Shown: positions 45,488-54,225, counted from the first letter of the stretch. The stretch is DNA of 64,000 nucleotides from Unio delphinus (GCA_029339505.1 JAQISU010000041.1:10273311-10337310); one strand, 5' to 3'. Translations and numbers: made by a program. The notes: generated from the sequence alone by a model not told the origin.

Positions 45488-48400
45488 ATGGAGGAGTTCA
45501 AGAGATTATCGAAAATTAAGCCCTGGAAAAATACTAAATTCAATCTTGATAGGGAGTTCCAAAGATTATCGAAAATCAAACCTTGGAAAAATACTAAATT
45601 CAATCTTGATAGGGAGTTCCAAAGATTATCGAAAATCAAACCTTGGAAAAATACTAAATTCAATCTTGATAGGGAGTTCCAAAGATTATCGAAAATCAAA
45701 CCTTGGAAAAATACTAAATTCAATCTTGATAGGGAGTTCCAAAGATTATCGAAAATCAAACCTTGGAAAAATACTAAATTCAATCTTGATAGGGAGTTCC
45801 AAAGATTATCGAAAATTAAGCCTTGGAGAAATACTAAATTCAATCTCGATAGAGTCTCTGATACACCAAAACGTCTAATCGGTGATAGAACTATACTCGG
45901 TAAAATCAGGGAGTGTTTTAATGAATTCTACCGAGACGGTGCAGCATACTGTTGGTCGACATTTCGAATTATTGATGAAGATGTCAATGTACCCATCATC
46001 GATGCTACTATGAACGATAAAAGAGCAGCTGAGATAATTTCACATTTTGGCACGAAGAGGTATTTTTTCAGAATAAAATTCATTATCTACGACGAAGGTG
46101 AATGGATTATCAGGGATAAATTTGAACCAATCCTCAAGGATAAAAAAACTGTTATTGTGAGTAGAGATTCCAAACCAGGAATTCTAACTGGAATTGACAA
46201 ACCATACTACGAGAGATCTTATCCCGTAACAGCAATCGTTTATGGGATATATCCGTTAAATGATAAACCCGATATTGCAAAACTAGCTCCTATGAAATAT
46301 TCACCATTGACTTCGTCAAGGCTCAATTGTGTAGCAACACGGGTAATGGAACACTTCACAAATGCATCCCGAGGAAATAAACTAACTGATCTGCGACGTA
46401 GGAAAATAACAGAATGGGAACTGACAGTGAAACAGCACGGTGCAAAGATTTCTGATATAGCTAAATTAGAAACATCATTAAGATTCCCAATAACCGTTAT
46501 GACGATAACCGGAGAAGTATTACACGAACCGAAATATAAATTACAAGGAGCGCCAATACAAATTATTGATCATAACGAACACGCGTGGACACCTGCAGTA
46601 ACAATATTTCCACGAGATAGAACCGTGAAATATATCCCCCCGGAATTTTCCGGGGAATTTTCCGGGGATGTTTTCTATGAAGAGAAATTATTTGATGCTA
46701 TTCATGCGTTGTGTAAAGATGATCCTGTGTCAGTGTGGTTACTTAGTAGTGCTGGTTCCGAATCAGGATTTGATCAATTTGTAAGACCAAATGGTGAATT
46801 ATATCGCGTTGAAGAATTAGATAACAGAATGAGAAAAATCGCTAATGATTTTTCACCGGAGAGTTCCCATGAAAAACTACTCACGGATAGTTTTACTATT
46901 TCTTCAGTGGTAGCTCACTTCGCAAGAGAAAAAAACTCCTGGCGTCCAACACGAAGTGATTTTCTCGAGGACGTTAAATTGAGTTGCATCGAATTTGGTC
47001 ATGGAGGACTGTGGAATACAAAATACCATCGTGACGGTATGATTTCAATTGATATATCCGCGTGTTATCCTGGAAGTTTTCTCGGGTATGGAGAATGTAG
47101 TAACTATTTTAAACGATTTGGACACCCCACGCATGAAATGACTCGTGTTGCGATTAATGGACCATTACCTGATTTTGATTTAACCGGATTCGCTCGTGTG
47201 ATATCATTTGAACTCGCTACAGGGTTACATCCGTGTAGTTATGTTTGGCTCGGTAGACACCTATCTGAAAAGGCCTGGATGCCAATAGTGTTACTACGAT
47301 ATATGATTGATTGTGGCATGCTGATATCGTTGATTGTTTCCGAAGCTATTATATGCTATCGAGCTCAGAAAGAAGTTTGGCTACCACAACCCGATCTAGA
47401 TCGTATAATCAGCGAACTACGAAAACAGTGTCCAGATGGAAATTCTTCGAATTTCAGTGAAGAAGAAATCATAAATTGGTCTAAGAAGTTATTTGAAAGT
47501 AAAAAAGAACAAGCAAAGGATTTTGGACGAAAAATAATCGGTAAATTTACCCAGGGTGGAAGATACGACAATGCAAAATTTTCCTCGCGGTTGATCATAG
47601 ACGTCGCTGAATGCGATTTTCTTGTAACGGATTTAACGAAACAGGGAAAACTTGTATCCCGTAAGGATGCTTTTCTATCCAATGGTGAGAAATTGGGTAC
47701 GGTTGTTACCTACTGTGATGGATATAATTCCCAGTACACACATTTGAGAAGTTCTATGCTAGCTTATGCTTCTATCAATTTATTTTCGATGATAAATAGA
47801 TTTCCTAATACCGCGGTTAGAGTAGCCACTGATTCGATGTATATACACAATAAGTACAAATCAGCTGTAGCGGCATTCACAGATCCGGAGGAAGCGTGGG
47901 GGCGTTGGCGATTTAAAAAGGAGATGCTACATGAGTATTGTGAATCCGCAGACGTTGCCATGGATGAAAAGTACTTAAAATGTGATGAGATTCAATCAGA
48001 ATTTTCTAATGCACCACCGGTATCTGATCCAATATGTAGATACAAGACAGTTTATTTAAACGGTTGTGGTGGGTCAGGAAAGACAACTCGTGCAATTGAA
48101 TTATATCGTGGTGGTGGAAATACTTGTATTCCTACTAACATGATTGTGTTAACACCGACTCACAGACTCGCCAGAGAGATGATACAGCGAGGGGTAAATG
48201 CTTGCACTTACCATAGTTTTTTTCGATGGAAAGGTGACAAATGGACTCCTGAGCGTATGGGTGATAAATTCATTCCTGAAATCATAATTTGGGATGAAAT
48301 ATGCACAGTGTCATTAGATGTATTAAAAACATTTCTTGAGTGGTTGTTAAACAAAAACACAAAAATCGTTATGTGCGGTGATCACGGCCAACCACCACCA

Positions 48401-49375
48401 TTTGTCGGTGGATCTCCACATGAATGGCTAAAGGGTTCTGTAGACTATTATGAAGAAATTAATACCGACCATAGATCACTTGATGAACAATTACGCGAGT
48501 TCAAAGCACTGCTTAGATTACAACCGGATAAAATCCAATGCGAAATAGCGCGTGAAATAATTTCAGAAACTCCTATGAATGATTTCTGGGAAACGTGGAG
48601 ACCAAATGATTTGATAGTAGCAAGTAGAAAAATAGTCAGAGACACACTTCAGATGAAGTTATTTGAATTGCATAAAGAAAAATTTGCAACGCTTCCTGTA
48701 CCGTTGTGTTATAGGCCTTCGGATACACGAAAGCAGAATATAGAAGTTGATATTCCAAGCCTAAAATCCGAAGGATTTCAAAAACAAATTCTCGTATTAA
48801 ATGATATTGTGCTGGTTGATATCAATGTCGTTGAAGATGCATTGCGTGCTAATAAATCCCCATGGACGCTAGGATACGCAGCAACAATACACTCTTCACA
48901 GGGATTGACTATATCGGATACAATTGTTTGGATGGTAGATAATCGCATCGAATGGTCGAATTTAGTCTATCTCGCAGTATCCAGAGTACGAAGAATAAAT
49001 CAGCTTCGAAGAATTGTCCTGACAGAGTCAGGCGATGATGAAATCATTGGTGGCGATGATGAAATCATTGGTGATGATAATGACACAACAATAAGTGATA
49101 TTGATGTTAGCATCATTAATAAAAAACTCTCCGGTTACAAACAACAGGACAAAAAAAAACAACGAGAATTTGATATTGATGCTAAATTAATAATCACGTT
49201 GAAACAACAACAGAATAATCACTGCGCGAGTTGCAATTGTATAATGCGTTGGCGTTATTCAGATAAAGATCCTCGCCAATTCACCGTAGACAGAAAAAAT
49301 AACAATCTCGGTCATGTCAGAAATAATGTGATGTTGACTTGTCTTGAGTGCAATAGACGCAACGGCGCTAGTTAA
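45488..49375 (+). CDS. Polymerase-like / SF1 helicase / HNH nuclease fusion (1295 aa)
   Basis: This is probably the replicase. I choose ATG 45488 because an ATG at 45437 would overlap the divergent gene. Residues 3-122 are six tandem 20-residue repeats (EFQRLSKIKPWKNTKFNLDR). A B-family-polymerase-like part follows: motif A SIDISACYPGSF (D522), a motif-B-like KIIGKFTQGG near 690, and motif C VATDSMYI (D782). No clear 3'-5' exonuclease DxE motif is visible in the preceding 400 residues. An SF1 (Pif1/RecD-type) helicase comes next: Walker A GCGGSGKTT (from 859), LTPTHR, Walker B IIWDEI (D936), MCGDHGQPPPF, then TIHSSQGLT and YLAVSRVRR. The tail (1245-1293) is HNH-like: HCASC, FTVDRKNNNLGHVRNN, LTCLECNRR. 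The 3' end overlaps the convergent integrase by 8 bp. Typical Polintons carry a protein-primed polymerase without this helicase and nuclease. Confidence 0.8.
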   Translation: MEEFKRLSKIKPWKNTKFNLDREFQRLSKIKPWKNTKFNLDREFQRLSKIKPWKNTKFNLDREFQRLSKIKPWKNTKFNLDREFQRLSKIKPWKNTKFNLDREFQRLSKIKPWRNTKFNLDRVSDTPKRLIGDRTILGKIRECFNEFYRDGAAYCWSTFRIIDEDVNVPIIDATMNDKRAAEIISHFGTKRYFFRIKFIIYDEGEWIIRDKFEPILKDKKTVIVSRDSKPGILTGIDKPYYERSYPVTAIVYGIYPLNDKPDIAKLAPMKYSPLTSSRLNCVATRVMEHFTNASRGNKLTDLRRRKITEWELTVKQHGAKISDIAKLETSLRFPITVMTITGEVLHEPKYKLQGAPIQIIDHNEHAWTPAVTIFPRDRTVKYIPPEFSGEFSGDVFYEEKLFDAIHALCKDDPVSVWLLSSAGSESGFDQFVRPNGELYRVEELDNRMRKIANDFSPESSHEKLLTDSFTISSVVAHFAREKNSWRPTRSDFLEDVKLSCIEFGHGGLWNTKYHRDGMISIDISACYPGSFLGYGECSNYFKRFGHPTHEMTRVAINGPLPDFDLTGFARVISFELATGLHPCSYVWLGRHLSEKAWMPIVLLRYMIDCGMLISLIVSEAIICYRAQKEVWLPQPDLDRIISELRKQCPDGNSSNFSEEEIINWSKKLFESKKEQAKDFGRKIIGKFTQGGRYDNAKFSSRLIIDVAECDFLVTDLTKQGKLVSRKDAFLSNGEKLGTVVTYCDGYNSQYTHLRSSMLAYASINLFSMINRFPNTAVRVATDSMYIHNKYKSAVAAFTDPEEAWGRWRFKKEMLHEYCESADVAMDEKYLKCDEIQSEFSNAPPVSDPICRYKTVYLNGCGGSGKTTRAIELYRGGGNTCIPTNMIVLTPTHRLAREMIQRGVNACTYHSFFRWKGDKWTPERMGDKFIPEIIIWDEICTVSLDVLKTFLEWLLNKNTKIVMCGDHGQPPPFVGGSPHEWLKGSVDYYEEINTDHRSLDEQLREFKALLRLQPDKIQCEIAREIISETPMNDFWETWRPNDLIVASRKIVRDTLQMKLFELHKEKFATLPVPLCYRPSDTRKQNIEVDIPSLKSEGFQKQILVLNDIVLVDINVVEDALRANKSPWTLGYAATIHSSQGLTISDTIVWMVDNRIEWSNLVYLAVSRVRRINQLRRIVLTESGDDEIIGGDDEIIGDDNDTTISDIDVSIINKKLSGYKQQDKKKQREFDIDAKLIITLKQQQNNHCASCNCIMRWRYSDKDPRQFTVDRKNNNLGHVRNNVMLTCLECNRRNGAS
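45494..45853. repeat. Six 60-bp tandem repeats inside the replicase N-terminus
   Basis: Units start at 45494, 45554, 45614, 45674, 45734 and 45794. Units 2-5 look identical; units 1 and 6 differ by a few bases. The length is a multiple of three, so all six frames stay open and produce spurious frames on both strands. Confidence 0.97.
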
Positions 49376-50330
49376 GACCATGCGGTGGCAATTGAGTATC
49401 CTCGGGAATCACTTGCAGTTGTTGTCGAGTAAATCCTCGCTGAGGAGCAGTTGAATCCAGTTTATAGATTGCTGGTCTACCAGTTGATCGTGTTATACTA
49501 GATATCTTATGCGTAGTGACGCTCCAAATAGGATCAGTAGCCCTTTTTCTACCCCCTTCAAGCTCTCCTGGTTCGTATAAGTACCTAACAGTGACATTAC
49601 TACCAAGAATTGGTTGGGAAACGCTAGCGTTTCTAGGGAAATCTTTTTGTGGTTGTACGGGTATAGACTTCTTTTTAATCGCGTTGATAGGTTTCATGTT
49701 GATTGTTCTAGTAATCTCGTTATTCAGTGCAGTAATCACAGCTGGTAACCTTTTGACCCATTCACGGGATCGCTTTTCTTGAATGAATTCTTTTGCGTAT
49801 TGATATCCAAATAACCGCTCAGCAATCGTCCGATTAAATCGTTCGACAATGGCCTGATCGCGATGTAGCGCAGTATGCCCTCGTCGTATGGTGACATTAT
49901 GATTTTTCATTGTAGATAGAACTGCACCCTGAAATTCCTTGCCAGGATCAACCTGCAATAGATTCGGCCAGTGCAGAGGACCTCGTCGATAAATCCTTTC
50001 AAATGCAGAAGCAACTTCAGTGGCTGATTTTGTTTTTAACGGTTCTGCTTCTTTGTATCGACTTGCAATATCAACTACGGTTAACGCGTATTTGTAACCA
50101 CGATCATGTGGCAGAAATAATATATCAGCCTGATGAACTTCATTAGGAGCGGTCACATCAAAATGCGAGAATTGAATTTGTTTAGGTGGTGGTAGATAAA
50201 TTTGCCATAGTGCCTGTTTAGATAACCAATCCGCCGCTGTAGTTTTTTTCACTTTTGCAGCGCTAGCGAGTTTATGGACTGCTGATTTACCCCTCCAGTA
50301 TCCTCTTGGGGAATAATAAATTGATTCCAT
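49368..50330 (-). CDS. RVE-family (retroviral-type) integrase, Maverick type
   Basis: It joins element ends to target DNA. The 320-aa protein starts at ATG 50330 with YYSPRGYWRGKSAVHKLA, then WLSKQALWQIYLPPPK. The DDE core is visible: D69 in HQADILFLPHD, D128 in LLQVDPGKEFQG and E163 in DQAIVERFNRTIAERLFGYQ. The 34-residue gap between the last two fits the DD35E pattern. A C-terminal region (about 260-310, PIWSVTTHKISSI, YKLD) resembles the chromodomain-like end of Maverick integrases. A classical N-terminal HHCC zinc finger is not obvious. All catalytic residues are present and the frame is intact. The motif at 50339-50354 precedes it by 8 bp. Confidence 0.93.
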   Translation of the reverse strand: MESIYYSPRGYWRGKSAVHKLASAAKVKKTTAADWLSKQALWQIYLPPPKQIQFSHFDVTAPNEVHQADILFLPHDRGYKYALTVVDIASRYKEAEPLKTKSATEVASAFERIYRRGPLHWPNLLQVDPGKEFQGAVLSTMKNHNVTIRRGHTALHRDQAIVERFNRTIAERLFGYQYAKEFIQEKRSREWVKRLPAVITALNNEITRTINMKPINAIKKKSIPVQPQKDFPRNASVSQPILGSNVTVRYLYEPGELEGGRKRATDPIWSVTTHKISSITRSTGRPAIYKLDSTAPQRGFTRQQLQVIPEDTQLPPHGLN

Positions 50331-50338
50331 ATTAAAAT

Positions 50339-50354
50339 GCTAGCATTTTCAATT
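50339..50354 (-). promoter_or_regulatory. Late-promoter-like motif upstream of the integrase
   Basis: Plus strand GCTAGCATTTTCAATT, overlapping the stop codon of the phospholipase gene (50349-50351) and 8 bp before the integrase ATG. Confidence 0.55.
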
Positions 50355-50684
50355 ACCAGCACCCATCATCAATTTGCCTTTCATAGCTGATTTTACCAAC
50401 CACGAAGCCAACTTTTCTTTAAAAGATTTATCAGGAATAGCATTTAACGCATGAATTAATTTCACATCCGCGAGATGCCTGTGTTGCAGGTTGCTGCTTT
50501 TATAAGCAACATCATGAAGGTGACAGGCCTTATCAATGGCGTTTATTGGTTCTTCACCGGGTCGGGGTTGATTTTGATCATCAAGTCTGATATCTAATCG
50601 TGTTCCGGGACCACAGTAGCTATATCCTGGAAGGTGCTTTTCTCCGGGGTACTTTGCCCATGGGGTTCCAGGGAGCTTTGTCAA
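50349..50684 (-). CDS. Parvovirus-VP1u-like phospholipase A2 domain protein
   Basis: The calcium-loop motif YCGPGT (residues 23-28 of the frame counted from TTG 50684) and the catalytic motif DKACHLHDVAY (51-61, with HD at 57-58) define a secreted-type PLA2 fold. This fold occurs in parvovirus VP1 and in many Mavericks, where it is thought to breach endosomal membranes on entry. LPGTPWAKYPG and HLPGYSYCG precede the loop. The frame has no upstream ATG: it opens through TTG and continues back into the overlap with the zinc-ribbon gene. A homopolymer there (A9 after T4, 50710-50722) holds an A-AAA-AAC slippery heptamer, and an ATG one base out of frame. Either programmed frameshifting or a one-base indel could explain this. 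Confidence 0.85.
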   Translation of the reverse strand: MTKLPGTPWAKYPGEKHLPGYSYCGPGTRLDIRLDDQNQPRPGEEPINAIDKACHLHDVAYKSSNLQHRHLADVKLIHALNAIPDKSFKEKLASWLVKSAMKGKLMMGAGN

Positions 50685-50887
50685 TTTGGCTGCGATATCA
50701 CCTCCTCGTTTTTTTTTAAAACATCTCCGGATTGTAAAATCTTTGATTTTGTAGAAATAAATCTAAACTTTTTTATACCACATGTTGCACATCTACCAGT
50801 TAGTGCTGATCTGTTATTTTTAGTTGTAACCGTCGTCACATCATTTGTGCTAGTACGCGTTTTACACTTCACACAATATAGATCCAT
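50681..50887 (-). CDS. Small zinc-ribbon protein (68 aa)
   Basis: The N-terminal YCVKCKTRT and the later GRCATCGIKKF give two CxxC pairs about 28 residues apart, a zinc ribbon of the DUF5679-like kind common in large DNA viruses and Mavericks. That family link is from memory. The C-terminus is hydrophilic and runs into a poly-A stretch shared with the phospholipase frame. The ATG at 50887 lies only 5 bp from the divergent ATPase ATG at 50893, so the promoters must overlap coding sequence. Its natural 3' end is uncertain because of the homopolymer at 50710-50722. Confidence 0.7.
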   Translation of the reverse strand: MDLYCVKCKTRTSTNDVTTVTTKNNRSALTGRCATCGIKKFRFISTKSKILQSGDVLKKNEEVISQPN

Positions 50888-50892
50888 AATTT

Positions 50893-51564
50893 ATGTATAG
50901 AGATATGAATATAATTGATTTTTCAGCGACTAAAATAAGAGAACCAGTTAAGCATCATGCAGCGCTACCAAACTCTATCCGTGCAATTATAATCGGGCCA
51001 TCTGGATCCGGTAAAACGCAATTGTTGCTCAATTTAATAATGAGATGGATGAAGTGGGATAAGTTGTATTTAATTGCCCCTAGCGTAGATGATCAACGAT
51101 GCTATGAAGTGTTAAAGGATTTTAACGAGAATGCATCAGAAATTAAAGGTGAGAATACCATTGATTTTATAACTGATATTGACGAGGCGCCATCCGTGGA
51201 TGACCTTGATGGGAGCATTAACAATTTAGTCGTATACGACGATGTGATGTTAGACAATCAAAAAAACCCAGCTAGAATATTTTCCCGGGGGCGTCACAAA
51301 AACACTGATGTGATATATGTCACTCAACGCTACACTCAGATTCCAAAAGTGATCAGAGATAACTGTAATATTCTTGCTGTGTTTAACGGCGTTGATACAC
51401 ATACGCTACGAAATATTTGGCAGACATGGTGTTCCGATATGGACTTCAATCAATTTAAAAATTTCTTTAGTTATGCTCAGTCAACCCCGCATGGATTTGT
51501 AACAATAAATTTACATGATCCTCGGACACGATATCGTATCGGACTCGATCAAATATTTGGTTGA
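50893..51564 (+). CDS. A32/FtsK-HerA-type genome-packaging ATPase
   Basis: It probably pumps DNA into the capsid, as vaccinia A32-like ATPases do. The 223-aa protein has Walker A GPSGSGKT (35-42) preceded by RAIII, Walker B LVVYDDVM (112-119), a sensor-like RGRHKNTDVIYVTQRYTQIP (134-153), and NCNILAVFNG. The start may be ATG 50893 or ATG 50905 (M5). Its last seven codons and stop lie inside the right TIR, so the left TIR carries an inverted fragment of this gene. The frame is intact. A distinct, decayed relative is found at 600-1210. Confidence 0.92.
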   Translation: MYRDMNIIDFSATKIREPVKHHAALPNSIRAIIIGPSGSGKTQLLLNLIMRWMKWDKLYLIAPSVDDQRCYEVLKDFNENASEIKGENTIDFITDIDEAPSVDDLDGSINNLVVYDDVMLDNQKNPARIFSRGRHKNTDVIYVTQRYTQIPKVIRDNCNILAVFNGVDTHTLRNIWQTWCSDMDFNQFKNFFSYAQSTPHGFVTINLHDPRTRYRIGLDQIFG

Positions 51565-51755
51565 AATCATTTATTATTTTTTGTTAACCTAGAACTGAAA
51601 ACTTTAGCAGCAGAGAGGGTGGATGACAACGACGTTGGCGTATATAAGGAAATCTTATTTTATCGAATAGACGCCATTTTTTTTACTATTTGGTGGAAGC
51701 CTCAGATTTCCGAATCGACGCTCGGAAAGTTGTGAGGTTCACCCTCTCTGCTGCT
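51542..51755. repeat. Right terminal inverted repeat (214 bp)
   Basis: Inverted copy of 34434-34647. It contains the last seven sense codons and the stop of the ATPase (to 51564), then non-coding DNA. It carries the same internal 16-bp inverted pair at 51606-51621 and 51740-51755. Confidence 0.97.
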
Positions 51756-52325
51756 CCAGCAACAAGTGTCCCTTCTGAGAACGTGTTCTCCACTGCTTGA
51801 GATATAGTAAATGCACAACGTTCAACCCTAAACCAAATCATATTAATGCTCTTATCTTATTCTCTTTTTTTAATAAAAATGAACTAAGTTTCATCGTGTT
51901 ATTTTAAGGCAGTTCAGTTTGAACTACACGGGGCAAAATTACACCGAAGAGACCAATCTCTAATTTTATGCATTTTATGTTTATCAAAAAGTAATCCACA
52001 AACTGTGAACTGTTCAGACAAAAGACTTAAAATTGTAACTCTTTATTTATGTGCTAGATTGCAACTACTGTACTCCAGTTTATTTATTTTCTCTACAGCA
52101 TTTTAATTATTCAATTAAATAATTTTAAGTAATTTTTGGCAGTTTGCATTAATTTTATTTCAATAATTTAACAGTTATCTATAATTCGTTCTTGAACAAT
52201 ATATGGCAATACTATTGCCATTTTGCACTTAATATTGTGATATATCGTAATATGATTTTAATTAAATACCCTACCCAACAAATCAGGAGGCAATGGATGA
52301 AGTTGAAAAGAATTATGACGCTCCT
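51756..52325. other. Intergenic DNA right of the element
   Basis: AT-rich with no gene recognised. The first six bases (CCAGCA) do not match the left flank. Confidence 0.4.
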
Positions 52326-52349
52326 GTGTGTGTGTGTGTGTGTGTGTGT
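52326..52349. repeat. (TG)n microsatellite
   Basis: About 12 TG units at the 3' end of the adjacent minus-strand SINE. Confidence 0.95.
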
Positions 52350-52640
52350 GATTAGGATTTTTAACGTAGCTTTAATTTTTCAGTCATATTGTGACGATGT
52401 CTGCAGCAAGGCAGTTTATACTGATGTCTTGCACTACATGCCGCAGACATGTAGCATGATGTCCCACTCAGTCACAGTATCCTGACATCAGGCCGACCGG
52501 TTCTAACATTAACCTCTTAATGCTGAGCGCCAAGCGAGGCAGCTGTTAGTACCATTTTTTGTAAGTCTTTGGTATGACTCGGCCGGGGATCGAACCCACG
52601 ACCTCCCGTTTCCGCGGCGGACGCTCTAACCACCGGAGCA
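52350..52640 (-). mobile_element. tRNA-derived SINE (family B), near full length
   Basis: On the minus strand the tRNA-like head is at about 52560-52640 (B-box complement GGATCGAACCCACGACC). Then comes the linker with GGCAGCTGTTAGTACC in complement and the shared central segment (CATGTAGCATGATGTCCCAC on the plus strand). The tail is near the (TG)n tract at 52326-52349. Confidence 0.87.
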
Positions 52641-54060
52641 GTTCTCGTGCTCTATAAATGTCAATTTAAGAAGCATTTGATAAAGTTAAACAAAATGTTC
52701 TTGCTACTGAAATGCCTTGCCTGAAGGCAGTCTATGAAGTTAAAGGTAATGGAAACATAATATACAGTTGAAACTAGAATCGAGAAATCCACTTACCTTT
52801 ATAACAACCTTTTCCTCTATTTCTAAAAATAGATATTAGAGATATGTTTATCAAAGTCTCTATACCAATATATTAAAAAAACCTCACTCATTCCCTGTAG
52901 GCAGTAGATTGACAATCTCTTTCCGTTTAGTTTTATTTCCTATCAGTTGATAGACTATCCAGTTCATTAATAAAGACCGAAAAATAAAGTCCCAGTATGA
53001 GTGACTGGGGGAAGAATAAAAATCCCAGTAAAGATCTCCAGGGGACTGGAAACCTGTCTTGGCACACTGTTTTATACCACTCAGCTGTCTAACTGAATTA
53101 TAGAAAGGGTAGACACGCCATATGTTAAGATCTTGTCAAACAGTTCCACAGTGTGGCAGACAATCACGGACTTTTAAGATATCCTTTGTTTTATTTCATC
53201 AGGAAACTCATTTTCATCCTTAGTTCCTCGTCAATCCTTCAGAAGCAAAAGAAGTGTGTGGCATACAATACCCTCAAGGCAAACGAACACGGATGTGTCA
53301 TTCTTTCCAAATAGCAGCTTATTATATTTGTATTTTCTTATAGACGATAACGTCCTGGGCTTGTTTCAATGTATCAAGCAAAGCACATCAAGTGAATTTA
53401 TCAGATCAGCTATTGTGGTATCATAGCATCACCGAGATGCCTCAACACTTTTGACAATATCTGATCAATACCAGTGACTTTTTCATGTTTATGATAGAGT
53501 GAATGAATTTCCGAACCAATAAATCATTTTTTAACTGAAAATGTGAAGGTGGATGAATTCTATTAAGTATTACTAGGCAGTAAGCCTGCTAAGAGATCAT
53601 AAACCTCCACATTTTGGGAATATTAATGGTATTTGTAGTAGAAGCATGATCGTACTATCATCTCATTGCTTACCGTGGCCAAAATATTTAACGGTTGGAT
53701 GTCACTGTATCTAAAAAGACATAATCATGTCAAAGGTCACTCTAAATTAAATTCTCAAATAATAATAGACTATTACAATAAGTACTTACTAGATTTCGAC
53801 AAGAACTAGGTAGCCATTTTTAATAATATGATTCATAAGTTACTGAAAACCAAAATCGATGTTGCAACATCAATTTATATTGGATTTAAGGTCACTCGGT
53901 ACACAGGCTTAACTATACAATTAGCCAACAATAACAATGAATCTAAATATATATTCTTGGTGGAATCTTTCTCGTATAGCTGAAACTGGAATCAGTGCTT
54001 GATCATATTTTAATGGATCCATTGAAGAACTGGATTGAATGTCAACTGTGATCAAATTCT
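52641..54060. other. Intergenic DNA
   Basis: No gene was recognised. Confidence 0.4.
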
Positions 54061-54225
54061 GAATTTTAAATTGATCCCATGAAGAAAGTGAATGTAACCT
54101 TTGATAAAATTTTAAATTGATCCCATGAAGAAAGTGAATGTAACCTTTGATAAAATTCTAAATGGATCCCATAAGTAATTTTTAAAGCCACTCCCTAAAT
54201 TAAATTAAATTAAATTAAATTAACT
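54061..54225. repeat. 46-bp tandem repeat followed by (TTAAA)n
   Basis: TTGATCCCATGAAGAAAGTG and its following sequence occur at 54071 and 54117, with a partial third copy at 54163. TTAAA pentamers follow at about 54197-54222. Confidence 0.92.

Larger units (their letters stand above)
34434..51755. mobile_element. Maverick/Polinton-type virus-like transposon, 17.3 kb, apparently intact
   Basis: It is defined by 214-bp terminal inverted repeats beginning AGCAGCAGAGAGGGTGAACC. It encloses a Maverick gene set: RVE integrase, A32-like packaging ATPase, adenain-like protease, a double-jelly-roll capsid candidate, a PLA2-domain protein and a polymerase-like replicase. Virion genes run leftward in the left half; the replicase and ATPase run rightward in the right half. 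Nearly all frames are open. The flanks show no matching 6-bp duplication (AGCCTT on the left, CCAGCA on the right), which is unusual for an integrase-made insertion. The element could be a virus integrated into the germline as well as a transposon. Confidence 0.93.

Noticed and set aside
45481..45878. Long open frames on the minus strand and in another plus frame across the replicase start
   Set aside because: They exist only because the 60-bp tandem unit is a multiple of three and lacks stops in those frames; they end where the repeats end.
34680..51564. Bacterial or phage contamination
   Set aside because: The element has Maverick TIRs and gene set, AT-rich composition, no ribosome-binding sites, and flanks with animal SINEs and microsatellites.
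51756..51761. 6-bp target-site duplication of the Maverick
   Set aside because: CCAGCA does not match AGCCTT at 34428-34433, and shifting the boundary by one or two bases does not help.
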